In this document: one piece after another, positions 5,929 through 13,238 of the stretch | How positions within the stretch are numbered: position 1 is the stretch's first letter | How the letters are laid out: each line of letters opens with the position of its first letter | Source: Bordetella parapertussis | Lineage (GTDB): Bacteria; Pseudomonadota; Gammaproteobacteria; Burkholderiales; Burkholderiaceae_C | Length of the DNA stretch: 13,238 bases | Assembly (NCBI GenBank): GCA_945901125.1 | Contig: CAMDKD010000056.1 | Location: 1 to 13,238, forward strand | Direction of reading: 5' to 3' | Notes under the pieces: model-generated | Database searches by the model: none | The model's input: only the letters and a program-made list of their open reading frames with translations | What the model was told of the DNA's origin: nothing | Program-made: the position numbers and the translations under genes

Positions 5929-7674
5929 ATGAAAGCTTCCCAGTTCCTGATTTCCACCCTCAAAGAGGCCCCGGCAGACGCCGAAGTCGCCAGCCACCAG
6001 TTGATGATGCGCGCCGGCATGATCAAAAAGCTAGGCGCCGGTATCTACACCTACATGCCCATGGGCTTGCGCGTGATCCGCAAAGTCGAGGCGATTGTGC
6101 GCGAGGAAATGAACCGCGCCGCCGGCATCGAACTGACCATGCCGGTGGTGCAACCTGCCGAGCTGTGGCAGGAAACCGGGCGCTTTGAGAAGATGGGCCC
6201 TGAGTTGCTGCGCATCAAAGACCGGCACGACCGCGACTACGTGGTGCAACCGACCAGCGAAGAAGTGGTGACCGACATCGCCCGTCAGGAATTACGCAGT
6301 TACAAACAATTGCCGAAAAATCTGTACCAGATACAAACCAAGTTTCGCGACGAACGCCGTCCGCGTTTCGGCCTGATGCGCGGGCGCGAGTTCATCATGA
6401 AAGACGCGTACAGCTTTGACCGGGACGCGGCCACAGCGCAAATCAGCTACCAAGGCATGGCGCAAGCCTATCGCCGTATTTTTGACCGCTTCGGCTTGCG
6501 CTACCGCGCGGTGGCAGCCGACAGCGGTGCCATAGGCGGCGACCTGAGCGAAGAGTTTCAAGTGATTGCCGCCACCGGCGAAGACGCCATCGTCTATTGC
6601 CCCAACAGCGATTACGCGGCCAACATGGAAAAAGCCCAGTCTCTGGCCCCGGCACAGCCGCGTGGCGCAGCCACAGCGGCTTGCACGCTGACACCGACAC
6701 CGGGAAAAAGTACCTGCGAAGACGTGGCTGAGTTGTTGGGTGTGCCGCTTGCAATCACCGTCAAGTCGCTGGTCTTGGCGACAGACGACACCAATGACAA
6801 AGGCGAAATTGTCAAAAGCCAAGTGTGGTTGTTGCTGGTGCGCGGCGACCATGACATGAACGAAGTCAAAGTCGGTAAGTTGCCCGGGTTTGAAAAGGGT
6901 TTTCGCTTTGCCACGCTGACCGAGATTGACGAACACTTCGGCTGCAAGCCCGGTTACCTCGGGCCCTTGAAATTGCAAAAGCCATTGAAAATCGTGGCCG
7001 ACCGCGACGTGGCAGTCATGAGCAACTGGATTTGCGGTGCCAACCAGCCGGATCACCACATCACCGGCGTCAACTGGGGCCGCGATCTGCCCGAACCCGA
7101 CATGGTGGCTGATATACGCAACGTGGTCGAAGGCGATGCCTCACCCGACGGCAAAGGCGTGTTGGCGATAGAGCGCGGCATTGAAGTCGGCCATATTTTT
7201 TACCTGGGCACCAAATACAGCGCGGCCATGAACGCCACGTTTTTGGCCGAAGACGGCAAGCCCCGGCATTTCGAGATGGGCTGCTACGGCATTGGCATTA
7301 CGCGTTTGCCTGCTGCGGCCATCGAGCAAAACCACGATGCCAAAGGCATCATCTGGCCGGATGCGCTGGCACCTTTCACTGTGGTGATTTGCCCTATCGG
7401 ACCGGACCGCAGCCCCGAGGTGAAAGCCGCCGCTGAGGCCTTGTACGCCGAGTTGCTGCAAGCCGGTGTCGACGTGATGCTGGACGACCGTGGCGAGCGC
7501 CCCGGCGCGATGTTCGCCGACTGGGAGTTGATCGGCGTGCCACACCGGGTCACCATAGGCGACCGCGGTTTGAAAGAAGGCCAAGTGGAATACCAGCACC
7601 GCAGAGACGCCGAGCCGACCAAGGTGGCGCTGGCCGAGGTGGCGGGCTTGATCAAGGGAAAGCTGTCAGCCTGA
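5929..7674 (+). CDS. proS: Proline--tRNA ligase
   Basis: ProS charges tRNA-Pro with proline. The 581-residue product is a bacterial-type enzyme: an N-terminal catalytic half with VVQPTSEE (105-112) and the motif 2 region FRDERRPRFGLMRGREF (139-155), an inserted editing domain at about 222-385 that clears Ala-tRNA-Pro, motif 3 MGCYGIGITR (450-459), and a C-terminal anticodon-binding domain from about 484. The ATG at 5929 was chosen because it gives the conserved start MKASQFLISTLKEAPADAE; the frame runs two codons further to a TTG. No clear Shine-Dalgarno sequence precedes it. It is the last core gene before the accessory region; a cognate tRNA-Pro gene is present at 499-575. Confidence 0.98.
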   Translation: MKASQFLISTLKEAPADAEVASHQLMMRAGMIKKLGAGIYTYMPMGLRVIRKVEAIVREEMNRAAGIELTMPVVQPAELWQETGRFEKMGPELLRIKDRHDRDYVVQPTSEEVVTDIARQELRSYKQLPKNLYQIQTKFRDERRPRFGLMRGREFIMKDAYSFDRDAATAQISYQGMAQAYRRIFDRFGLRYRAVAADSGAIGGDLSEEFQVIAATGEDAIVYCPNSDYAANMEKAQSLAPAQPRGAATAACTLTPTPGKSTCEDVAELLGVPLAITVKSLVLATDDTNDKGEIVKSQVWLLLVRGDHDMNEVKVGKLPGFEKGFRFATLTEIDEHFGCKPGYLGPLKLQKPLKIVADRDVAVMSNWICGANQPDHHITGVNWGRDLPEPDMVADIRNVVEGDASPDGKGVLAIERGIEVGHIFYLGTKYSAAMNATFLAEDGKPRHFEMGCYGIGITRLPAAAIEQNHDAKGIIWPDALAPFTVVICPIGPDRSPEVKAAAEALYAELLQAGVDVMLDDRGERPGAMFADWELIGVPHRVTIGDRGLKEGQVEYQHRRDAEPTKVALAEVAGLIKGKLSA

Positions 7675-7829
7675 AGCAGCGTTTTTGGGGGCTTTGCCTT
7701 CAATTAGATTAATTCATCCTTGTCATTTATGCATGTGGATGCTTAAAAAGTAAGGATAAGCGAAGGGCTGGACAACTTGGCTTGTCAATGTCAATCATAG
7801 AGTGAGCCCATTTCATGGGTGATTGCAGG
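7675..7829. other. Junction between core genome and defence cluster
   Basis: These 155 bases hold no credible complete gene and no strong intrinsic terminator for proS. Composition drops toward AT-rich from about 7700. Directly behind proS, in another frame, the codons read LKQRFWGLCLQLD before a TAA, which resembles the start of a signal peptide cut short. A small inverted repeat (CCCAT/ATGGG, near 7808-7820) lies behind the Abi gene on the minus strand, but has no T-tract. Confidence 0.4.
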
Positions 7830-8801
7830 CTAAGCCTTCATGTGTTTGAGCGCCCATAAATCTGTGGATTCCCAGTCCTGGGGAAATCCAGCATCCGCCA
7901 GCGAAATTAAATTTGATATGGGGAAAGTGCCCAATAGTGCTTTCAATTCAGAAGCCCATGTCGACTCAGGATCAATATGACGCAATATGACAGCCAAACA
8001 ACTGACGCTCCCAAAAAGTTTGCTTTTTGAATCGGGATACGTGTGAAGTTGAGATAGCAAACGACACCGATCTAAGGGAGGTAACACAGGTGTTTGCGGG
8101 TTTCGTCGGTTCCAGAGTCGCGAATGATGGGCTGATACATTGCGAACAAAGTTAAACATCTTTAGCCACGATGATAAAACTTCCCCATCGTGAGCACCAA
8201 ATTGCATCGCGAGAGCATTTTTATCTCTCGATGCCATACCTGCAAAAAAACGCGAAAGCATGCCGAAATCCCACACTTCTATCGCAACCCAGATAGGTAT
8301 TTGGCCATCGTACTGTTTATGGTGATGATCGACAAAATCTTCTCTTGATTCAGACAATTTTTCATTAAAGCGTTCAAGCCATAGCTGATGATCAGAAACA
8401 TTCATAGCTGCACGAAGACGCGTAAATCGACCGTCTAGGAGCTTGGGATTAAAATGTGCTTGTGGATCCAACTTCCCCAATCTATGTGCAATTGCTACTC
8501 TGACAGCTAACTCAACCGTTTCCAATCCGTAAAGCAGTTGCATGCGAAGACGCTTGTCAAATGAAGTCAATTCTGAAATTAATTCAAAGCTTGATCCCGG
8601 CTTGAAACTGTCTTGACGGCCGGGTTGACCGACTGGATTTGTATTTCTTAAGGGGTAGTAATAACCTGAAAGTCGGTAATACCCAAGAAGTCTGAGTATA
8701 TTCAGAGCTTGAGCATCATTTGTGATCTCCAGGCCTCTTAGCCTGAGTAGCTGCAACTGCTCCGCATACGAGGTAAATGATTTCAGGGCTGGGGCATTCA
8801 T
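7830..8801 (-). CDS. Abi_2-family abortive infection protein (AbiD/AbiF-like), HEPN-type
   Basis: Proteins of this family give phage resistance by shutting down infected cells; their HEPN-type active site suggests RNA cleavage. The 323-residue product has the family's N-terminal pattern: LRLRGLEITN (19-28), then LRLLGYYRLSGYYYPLR (36-52). Near the C-terminal third it has RNVSAHHSRLWNR, with R220 and H225/H226 in the R-x4-6-H arrangement of HEPN nucleases. The start chosen is the ATG at 8799-8801; GAGG directly touches it, so the TTG two codons upstream (8807) is a real alternative. GC content, about 45% where counted, is below that of the core genes, in line with transfer. It lies downstream of res on the same strand, but a structured terminator-like hairpin separates them. 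Family assignment is firm; the RNase activity and the target are inference. Confidence 0.88.
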   Translation of the reverse strand: MNAPALKSFTSYAEQLQLLRLRGLEITNDAQALNILRLLGYYRLSGYYYPLRNTNPVGQPGRQDSFKPGSSFELISELTSFDKRLRMQLLYGLETVELAVRVAIAHRLGKLDPQAHFNPKLLDGRFTRLRAAMNVSDHQLWLERFNEKLSESREDFVDHHHKQYDGQIPIWVAIEVWDFGMLSRFFAGMASRDKNALAMQFGAHDGEVLSSWLKMFNFVRNVSAHHSRLWNRRNPQTPVLPPLDRCRLLSQLHTYPDSKSKLFGSVSCLAVILRHIDPESTWASELKALLGTFPISNLISLADAGFPQDWESTDLWALKHMKA

Positions 8802-8817
8802 CCTCAATGCCAGCCTG

Positions 8818-8875
8818 AAAAAGAGAAACCCCTCACATGACAGTCCGCGCTTGCGCCGGCGACAGGGGTGAGGGG
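8818..8875 (-). terminator. Structured terminator-like hairpin between res and the Abi gene; possible small RNA
   Basis: On the minus strand CCCCTCAC (8875-8868) pairs perfectly with GTGAGGGG (8836-8829), followed by TTTCTCTTTTT (8828-8818). The 31-base interior is itself structured: an internal loop, then a bulged stem (GT/AC, CCG/CGG, CG/CG) closed by a CAAG tetraloop. As it stands downstream of res it can act as an intrinsic terminator. The interior is more elaborate than a terminator needs, and structured RNAs are known beside AbiF-family genes, so it may be the 3' end of a separate RNA starting in the 8880-8950 region. A CATAAT at 8894-8889 is a possible -10 element, without a clear -35. 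Confidence 0.6.
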
Positions 8876-8955
8876 CGTGTTAAGTGAGATTATGCCTGTT
8901 ATGAGTCCAAGCGACTTTTGCCTGAACAAAGAGATTGAGGAAAGGCTTGCCATTA

Positions 8956-11937
8956 TCAAAGCCCTGTGCTCAGTATTCCAGCCACCAAGCTGCCGAGTTT
9001 GTCACCGCTGATCTTGGTCACGAACTCAACCGGTACTCCTTCTGCCTGCAAGGCCTGAAAGAATTTTTTCGCGCTGTCGATCTTGAAGCGTTCTTCACCT
9101 GCAATGCCTGCTCTAGTCTCATAGCCCTTGGTTTCCACCACCAAATACAGCGCCTTGGCATCCCCTTGGCGGTGCACCGCGTAGCCAAAATCTGGGTTGT
9201 ATTTCTTACCTAGCGGCGTGGGTATGTTGATGCGCGGTAATTTGGCGAAAACCGTCACGCTGTCAAGTTGTGATTCGTCAACCGTTGCGCGCTCTATGTC
9301 ACTGTCTACCGGCATGATGGGATCCGCATACAGCGACAAAGCTTGTACCGCTTGGTTGTGGATGTTGTGCAACTCGCTGCCACACAAACTGACAGGAATC
9401 GTTTCTAGCAATTGCCCGGTGTTGTCGGTAAGCGCTGTTTTGATTTTCAATTCCAACAATTCATAGCTGACGGTTTGAATCAACAGCTCGTAAATACAGT
9501 CTGTGATCAGGAGGCTCAATTGGGACAAGGCACGGTGTTCATTGGTGCCGATTTGCTTGAACTTATCGGCGGGCATTTGACGCAGGATGTCGGCGACCGT
9601 GTGAAATGACAGGCGGGTCTGGTTGGACAACTCGCGCACAAAGCCACTCAAGGAAAAAAAGCCGGGACTGCTTAATGTGTAGCTGCCTTGAATCATTTCA
9701 AATCTGTTGAACCCGTCAATTTTTTCAACCTCACGTTGTCGGGTCAGGCTGTAGGTGAGTGGCAGAACTTGAAAATCTTTTTCAATGCGTGCGAGCACAT
9801 GCTCAATCAAAACAGCTTGGTGGAGTTCAAACCGAACCCGGGTGTTGCGGTTCAGTTGTTCCCACAATTCTTTGAACTGCTCAAAGCGTTTGGCGTTGAC
9901 TTTCAAATGGGTAGGTGGGCGCTTTTCTTTGCGTTTGGTGCGGCTGATACCGGCCATGAAGTCGTTCAGCCAACGCATCAGTTGCTCCGCATACTCGGCG
10001 GTGTTGCCTTTGACACCAGCCACTGCCAGTTTTAAACCAGATTGCTGTTGATGAAACGCTTGGGGAGTCATCACCAATTTGGCTTTACCAGTAGCGTCAT
10101 CCAAGATCACCACGCCCAACTCGGCCAGCTTGTCCAATAGCCTGCCAGCCACTTGAATATTAGGCGCGGCTTTTTCATCCACCAACCACTGTGCATCCAA
10201 ACTGCCGTCCCGGTTGCCCAGACTGTGCGCGGCAATCTCGTTTTGTATCGCTTCTACAAAATCGGCTTCGCTGGCAGGCACGACCACCACCAAGTCGTTG
10301 ATCGTGTCGAACTCGGGTTCGTCTTGCGTGATGCGTTCCAGCTTTTGGTTGACCGCCAAGCGCAAGCCTCTGCCAATTTGCTGGAGTTTGGTGATCTTGG
10401 ACGGGCTGGGCGCGAGCTTGCACAGCGTAAAAACATTCGGGTTGTCCCAACCTTCTTGCAGTGCCCACATGGAAAAAATAAAGCGCAAGTCGGTGTCAAA
10501 AGACAAAAGCTTTTCTTTGTCCTTCAAAATCAGGCTGATAGCTTCGTCTTGCGATTTGTCACTGTGCGAAGCCGCAAAATAGCCTTTGTGTACTTGGTCA
10601 ATGGTTTTGGCGGTGCGCTCCAGGTAAGCGCGGTAGGCTTTGTCCAATTGTGGCTTGGCCAGCGTGGTTTTCAAATGCGCCCGGTAATGCTGCTCAAAGG
10701 CTTGGCGAACCGGCGTGGCCTCTTGTCCCTGCGGTAAATATTTCGCCACCGCATCAATGAAAAACAAAGTCAGCGACTTGATGCCGCGTTTGAACAAGTC
10801 TTCCTCGCGCTCGAAGTGGTTAGCCACTGCCCGCTCAATGATGGCTGACTGCATGTCCTCGGCCAACATGCCCACAGACTGCGGCGCTTGCAAGGGCAAG
10901 GCAAAGCCGTTGGTAAACAGCAGCTCTTGTCTGGTGATGTTCTCCACCACATAACCGTTCAAATAAGGCAATTTGGTTTTATCGCCCAAGTTGTCTTTTT
11001 TTCTCAAACTCACGGTTTTGTTTTTGCCGTCCAGCGTTTTAAAAGTCACTTTGGCTGCTCGCTCACCGCTGCCGCCCGTGACTTCTTGCAAGCACAGCAA
11101 TTGCGCGTCTTCTGCACCCACACCCACGGTGTCCACCGTGATGCCTTTGACCAGCCGCTGCTTGAAGGCGTTCACGCTGTCCAAGGTATAAATCAGGTTC
11201 AGGTACTCATCGTTGCGAAACGTGGCGCCAAAGCGCAAAGTCAGCAGGGGTTTGAACTTGGCCAGGTAGGTTTGGGTTCGCGCCCCCTCAAACCGGTGCG
11301 GCTCGTCGATGATCAATACCGGGTTCAGTGCTGCCAAAGCCTCCATATAGCTTTTGGCCTGACCGAACAAATTGGCCTCGACCCCGCGCTGGTTCATGAT
11401 GCGGTTTTCACCGGCAAACGATTGGTAGGTGGACACCATCACCGCAATGCCTTTGTTGGCCGCGTGCAAAAACCCGCCTATGGTTTTGTCCGAGTAGTTG
11501 TAAACCGCGATTTTCTGGTTGTTGTATTCCTTGGCAAAAAACTCGGCTGTGGTGCGCAAACTGTTGAGCGTGCCTTGGCGTATGGCATTGCTGGGCACCA
11601 GCACGATGAACTTGGACATGCCGTGCCGCTGGTGCAGCATGTGCATGGTTTCAATGAAAGTGAAAGTCTTGCCTGTGCCGGTCTCCATCATGATGTCCAG
11701 CTGCAAGCCCAAAGGGTTGTTGGCTTGGACCGCCACCGGCCCGTGGGTCACGCCGTTGACTTGGCGCACCGCTTCAATGTTGGCTTGCAACTGCGCTTTG
11801 CAATTTTCAAGATCAAATAAAGGATTGGCTTGGGCGTGAAACGCAGGTTGAAACGAGATATTGTCAAACACCTGCGCAAGGCTTTGCACGGCTTGGGTTT
11901 GGTGGGCCAAGCGGCTGTATTGAAATTGGGCAGCCAC
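8956..11937 (-). CDS. res: Type III restriction enzyme, Res subunit
   Basis: Res is the ATP-driven translocase and nuclease of a type III system and cuts DNA only in complex with Mod. The 993-residue protein has an SF2 helicase core: Walker A METGTGKT (84-91), Walker B DEPH (211-214), GAT (237-239), WALQEGWDNPNVF (491-503) and the arginine-finger motif QIGRGLRL (520-527). A C-terminal PD-ExK nuclease follows, with P915-D916 and E935-T-K937. Length and order match full type III Res proteins and no motif is missing, so the gene looks intact. The start is the GTG at 11935-11937, four bases after the mod stop, which implies translational coupling to mod. Because mod is broken upstream, expression and function are doubtful. 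Confidence 0.95.
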   Translation of the reverse strand: MAAQFQYSRLAHQTQAVQSLAQVFDNISFQPAFHAQANPLFDLENCKAQLQANIEAVRQVNGVTHGPVAVQANNPLGLQLDIMMETGTGKTFTFIETMHMLHQRHGMSKFIVLVPSNAIRQGTLNSLRTTAEFFAKEYNNQKIAVYNYSDKTIGGFLHAANKGIAVMVSTYQSFAGENRIMNQRGVEANLFGQAKSYMEALAALNPVLIIDEPHRFEGARTQTYLAKFKPLLTLRFGATFRNDEYLNLIYTLDSVNAFKQRLVKGITVDTVGVGAEDAQLLCLQEVTGGSGERAAKVTFKTLDGKNKTVSLRKKDNLGDKTKLPYLNGYVVENITRQELLFTNGFALPLQAPQSVGMLAEDMQSAIIERAVANHFEREEDLFKRGIKSLTLFFIDAVAKYLPQGQEATPVRQAFEQHYRAHLKTTLAKPQLDKAYRAYLERTAKTIDQVHKGYFAASHSDKSQDEAISLILKDKEKLLSFDTDLRFIFSMWALQEGWDNPNVFTLCKLAPSPSKITKLQQIGRGLRLAVNQKLERITQDEPEFDTINDLVVVVPASEADFVEAIQNEIAAHSLGNRDGSLDAQWLVDEKAAPNIQVAGRLLDKLAELGVVILDDATGKAKLVMTPQAFHQQQSGLKLAVAGVKGNTAEYAEQLMRWLNDFMAGISRTKRKEKRPPTHLKVNAKRFEQFKELWEQLNRNTRVRFELHQAVLIEHVLARIEKDFQVLPLTYSLTRQREVEKIDGFNRFEMIQGSYTLSSPGFFSLSGFVRELSNQTRLSFHTVADILRQMPADKFKQIGTNEHRALSQLSLLITDCIYELLIQTVSYELLELKIKTALTDNTGQLLETIPVSLCGSELHNIHNQAVQALSLYADPIMPVDSDIERATVDESQLDSVTVFAKLPRINIPTPLGKKYNPDFGYAVHRQGDAKALYLVVETKGYETRAGIAGEERFKIDSAKKFFQALQAEGVPVEFVTKISGDKLGSLVAGILSTGL

Positions 11938-11941
11938 GTCG

Positions 11942-13093
11942 TCAACCCCGAAGACGCAGTTTTTCCTTGCCCAAACCCAGCTTGTCCATCAGCGTGTCCA
12001 GGCTGAGCAGCAGGTTGTCATCCTGTACCCAAGGGGCATACACCGTCAGGTAACGCAGTGGGCGGTCTTGCCCCTGTAAGTTTTGCAAGTGTTGTTGCAG
12101 CTCTTCCAGTGGCAGGGCTTGCAGCAACAAGGCCACGTCATGGGCCACAAACAAATGATCGTGCACCAGCGTGTGAATGCGCGTGGTCAGCGGTAATCCT
12201 TCTGCCAGTAACAGGTTGGACAGCACCCGTTGCATGTCAGCGGTTTGCGGTGTGGCAATGCGCTGTTGCAGTTCGGCCAGTTGGGCTTGGCTGGCATCTT
12301 TCAAAGCCTGATGGTGAATCAAGCCCAGCGGGTCGTCCACCAATTCGAACACGCGAAAGCCGGTGTCCAACGGCGGTGTGTCGTCGGGCAGCAGCTCGCC
12401 TTGGGTTTGTCGCTTGGCTGTCAGTTCTGCTTGCAGTTTGGCACCGGCGCGGCGAATCCGCTCGGCGGTGATTTCAAAAATCGTGGCTTCGGGGCGCTTT
12501 AAGGTTTTGGTGACGAAGTCGTGCGCTTCTTTTTGTTTGGCGGGGTCGATGGGCTGCGGGATTTGCACCAAGATGAATTGGCGCTGGCCACCGTCTTCGG
12601 CGTTCAAGCGCATCACGGCTTCGGCGGTGGTGCCGCTGCCGGCGAAGAAGTCCATTACTAAAGAATCATCGTCAGAACCTATGTCAAGAATTTTTCTTAT
12701 AAGTTGAACTGGTTTGGGTGTGGAAAAAACCTTAGGCGACAGGACTTGCGATGTTTCCTTTTGAGCTTGATCGTTGTGACCGAATTCTTCATACCTCCAC
12801 CAAGTAGTCGGAATTGCACGTCCATTATTTTTCAAAAGATGTTTATATCTTTTAAAGGCAGGCACCTTACCAAGTCCATCTTTGCCCCAATAAATTAAAT
12901 TTTCTTCTACATGCTTGCGATGTGTGTCTTTGGAATAACGCCATACCGCAGTTTTTTTAGGCCAAATTTCTTCTCCAGTATTTGGCTGAATTATTGGGAA
13001 ATAAAGATTTGGTCGTTCATCAACAGATTTATTGCATAAATAATTGTCTGGTCTAAATACGCCGATATCGTCTACGTATTTATATTGAGTCAG
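11942..13093 (-). pseudogene. mod: Type III DNA methyltransferase Mod, 3' part, cut by an IS element
   Basis: The frame is open without a stop from the IS boundary (about 13093) to the TGA at 11942, 383 residues. It contains TPKPVQLI, then the SAM-binding motif I MDFFAGSGTT (codons 12655-12626) followed by AEAV, and a long C-terminal part for contact with Res. In type III (beta-class) methyltransferases the catalytic DPPY motif lies N-terminal to the target-recognition domain and motif I; no DPPY is present here, so the N-terminal part has been separated by the insertion. A frame starting at a GTG at 12865 exists but begins inside the conserved protein and is not a natural start. Upstream residues such as WRYSKDTHRKHVEENLIYW continue the homologous-looking sequence. 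GC content is about 35% before motif I and about 60% after it. Confidence 0.88.
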
Positions 13094-13238
13094 TAGTGTC
13101 CGGTTAAAAAGCGAATAAATTCAATTGGTTACTGACATCTGCCTTATCGATTGTGTTGCCATCGAGCTGCAAGGCGCTTGAAAGCTCAGTTTTCTCGAAT
13201 ATCGAGACCGACAAGATCTGTAGCAAAGTGTAGAGCGA
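13094..13238 (-). mobile_element. Right end of an IS4-family insertion sequence
   Basis: The transposase tail is followed, in the minus direction, by a short terminus reading CCGGACACT (the plus strand begins AGTGTCCGGTTAAAAAGCG at 13095). The Mod-like reading ends at this point. The element extends past the right edge, so the other inverted repeat and the target duplication cannot be seen, and the boundary is good to a few bases only. Confidence 0.8.
13104..13238 (-). CDS. IS4-family transposase, C-terminal part
   Basis: The minus strand is open from the window edge to a TAA at 13106-13104 and encodes 44 residues beginning SLYTLLQILSVSIFEKTEL and ending NQLNLFAF. This is the characteristic end of IS4-family DDE transposases of the group with an N-terminal DUF4372 domain. 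The catalytic domain lies outside the window, so it is not possible to say whether the enzyme is intact. It is transcribed in the same direction as mod, res and the Abi gene, and transcription leaving the element could reach the mod remnant and res. Confidence 0.85.
   Translation of the reverse strand, partial: SLYTLLQILSVSIFEKTELSSALQLDGNTIDKADVSNQLNLFAF

Noticed and set aside
6292..7059. Minus-strand reading frame of 255 codons
   Set aside because: It is antisense to proS, His/Val/Ala-rich as expected from a complementary frame, and has no domain or ribosome-binding site.
10888..11820. Plus-strand reading frame of 310 codons
   Set aside because: It lies wholly inside res on the other strand, has no recognisable domain and no start signal; it is a by-product of the res codon pattern.
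1..13238. CRISPR array
   Set aside because: No series of regularly spaced repeats was found; the only near repeats are the pair at 100-142 and the CAGGCA pair near 8900.

Overview
The window looks like a chromosomal segment of a betaproteobacterium of the order Burkholderiales. The evidence is the block ispB / rplU-rpmA-obgE / proB / rppH / proS, the form of these proteins, and a moderately high GC content in the housekeeping part. The exact genus cannot be read from the sequence.

Layout. Positions 1-498 are a worn accessory stretch: the tail of an unidentified reading frame, two 19-bp direct repeats that look like an IS21-family end, a short Lys/Ala/Pro-rich frame that runs into them, and an unexplained 24-bp palindrome. 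A tRNA-Pro(CGG) gene follows on the minus strand (499-575). Two small genes for exported proteins (698-1252) meet ispB tail to tail. ispB (octaprenyl diphosphate synthase) is divergent from the ribosomal pair rplU-rpmA. A strong intrinsic terminator closes that pair, only 11 bases before the obgE start. proB follows obgE closely and meets rppH tail to tail. rppH and proS are divergent. This part (about 0.5-7.7 kb) is ordinary core genome: quinone side-chain synthesis, 50S proteins L21 and L27, the ribosome-associated GTPase Obg, proline synthesis, mRNA 5'-end processing and prolyl-tRNA charging.

Behind proS the character changes. From about 7.7 kb to the right edge all genes are on the minus strand and form a defence cluster: an Abi_2-family (AbiD/AbiF-like) gene with a HEPN-type RNase motif, a type III restriction subunit (res), and the 3' part of its methyltransferase partner (mod). 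mod is cut at about 13094 by the end of an IS4-family element whose transposase C-terminus fills the last 135 bases. The type III system therefore appears broken, with an intact res left without an intact mod in this window.

The most interesting place is the gap between res and the Abi gene (8802-8955). It holds a large, internally structured hairpin followed by a T-rich tract, ending 16 bases before the Abi start. It may simply be the res terminator, but structured RNAs are known next to AbiF-family genes, so a guard or antitoxin RNA is a serious alternative. The second is the sharp drop in GC inside mod (about 60% to about 35%) exactly at the SAM-binding motif, which suggests that the target-recognition part was exchanged.
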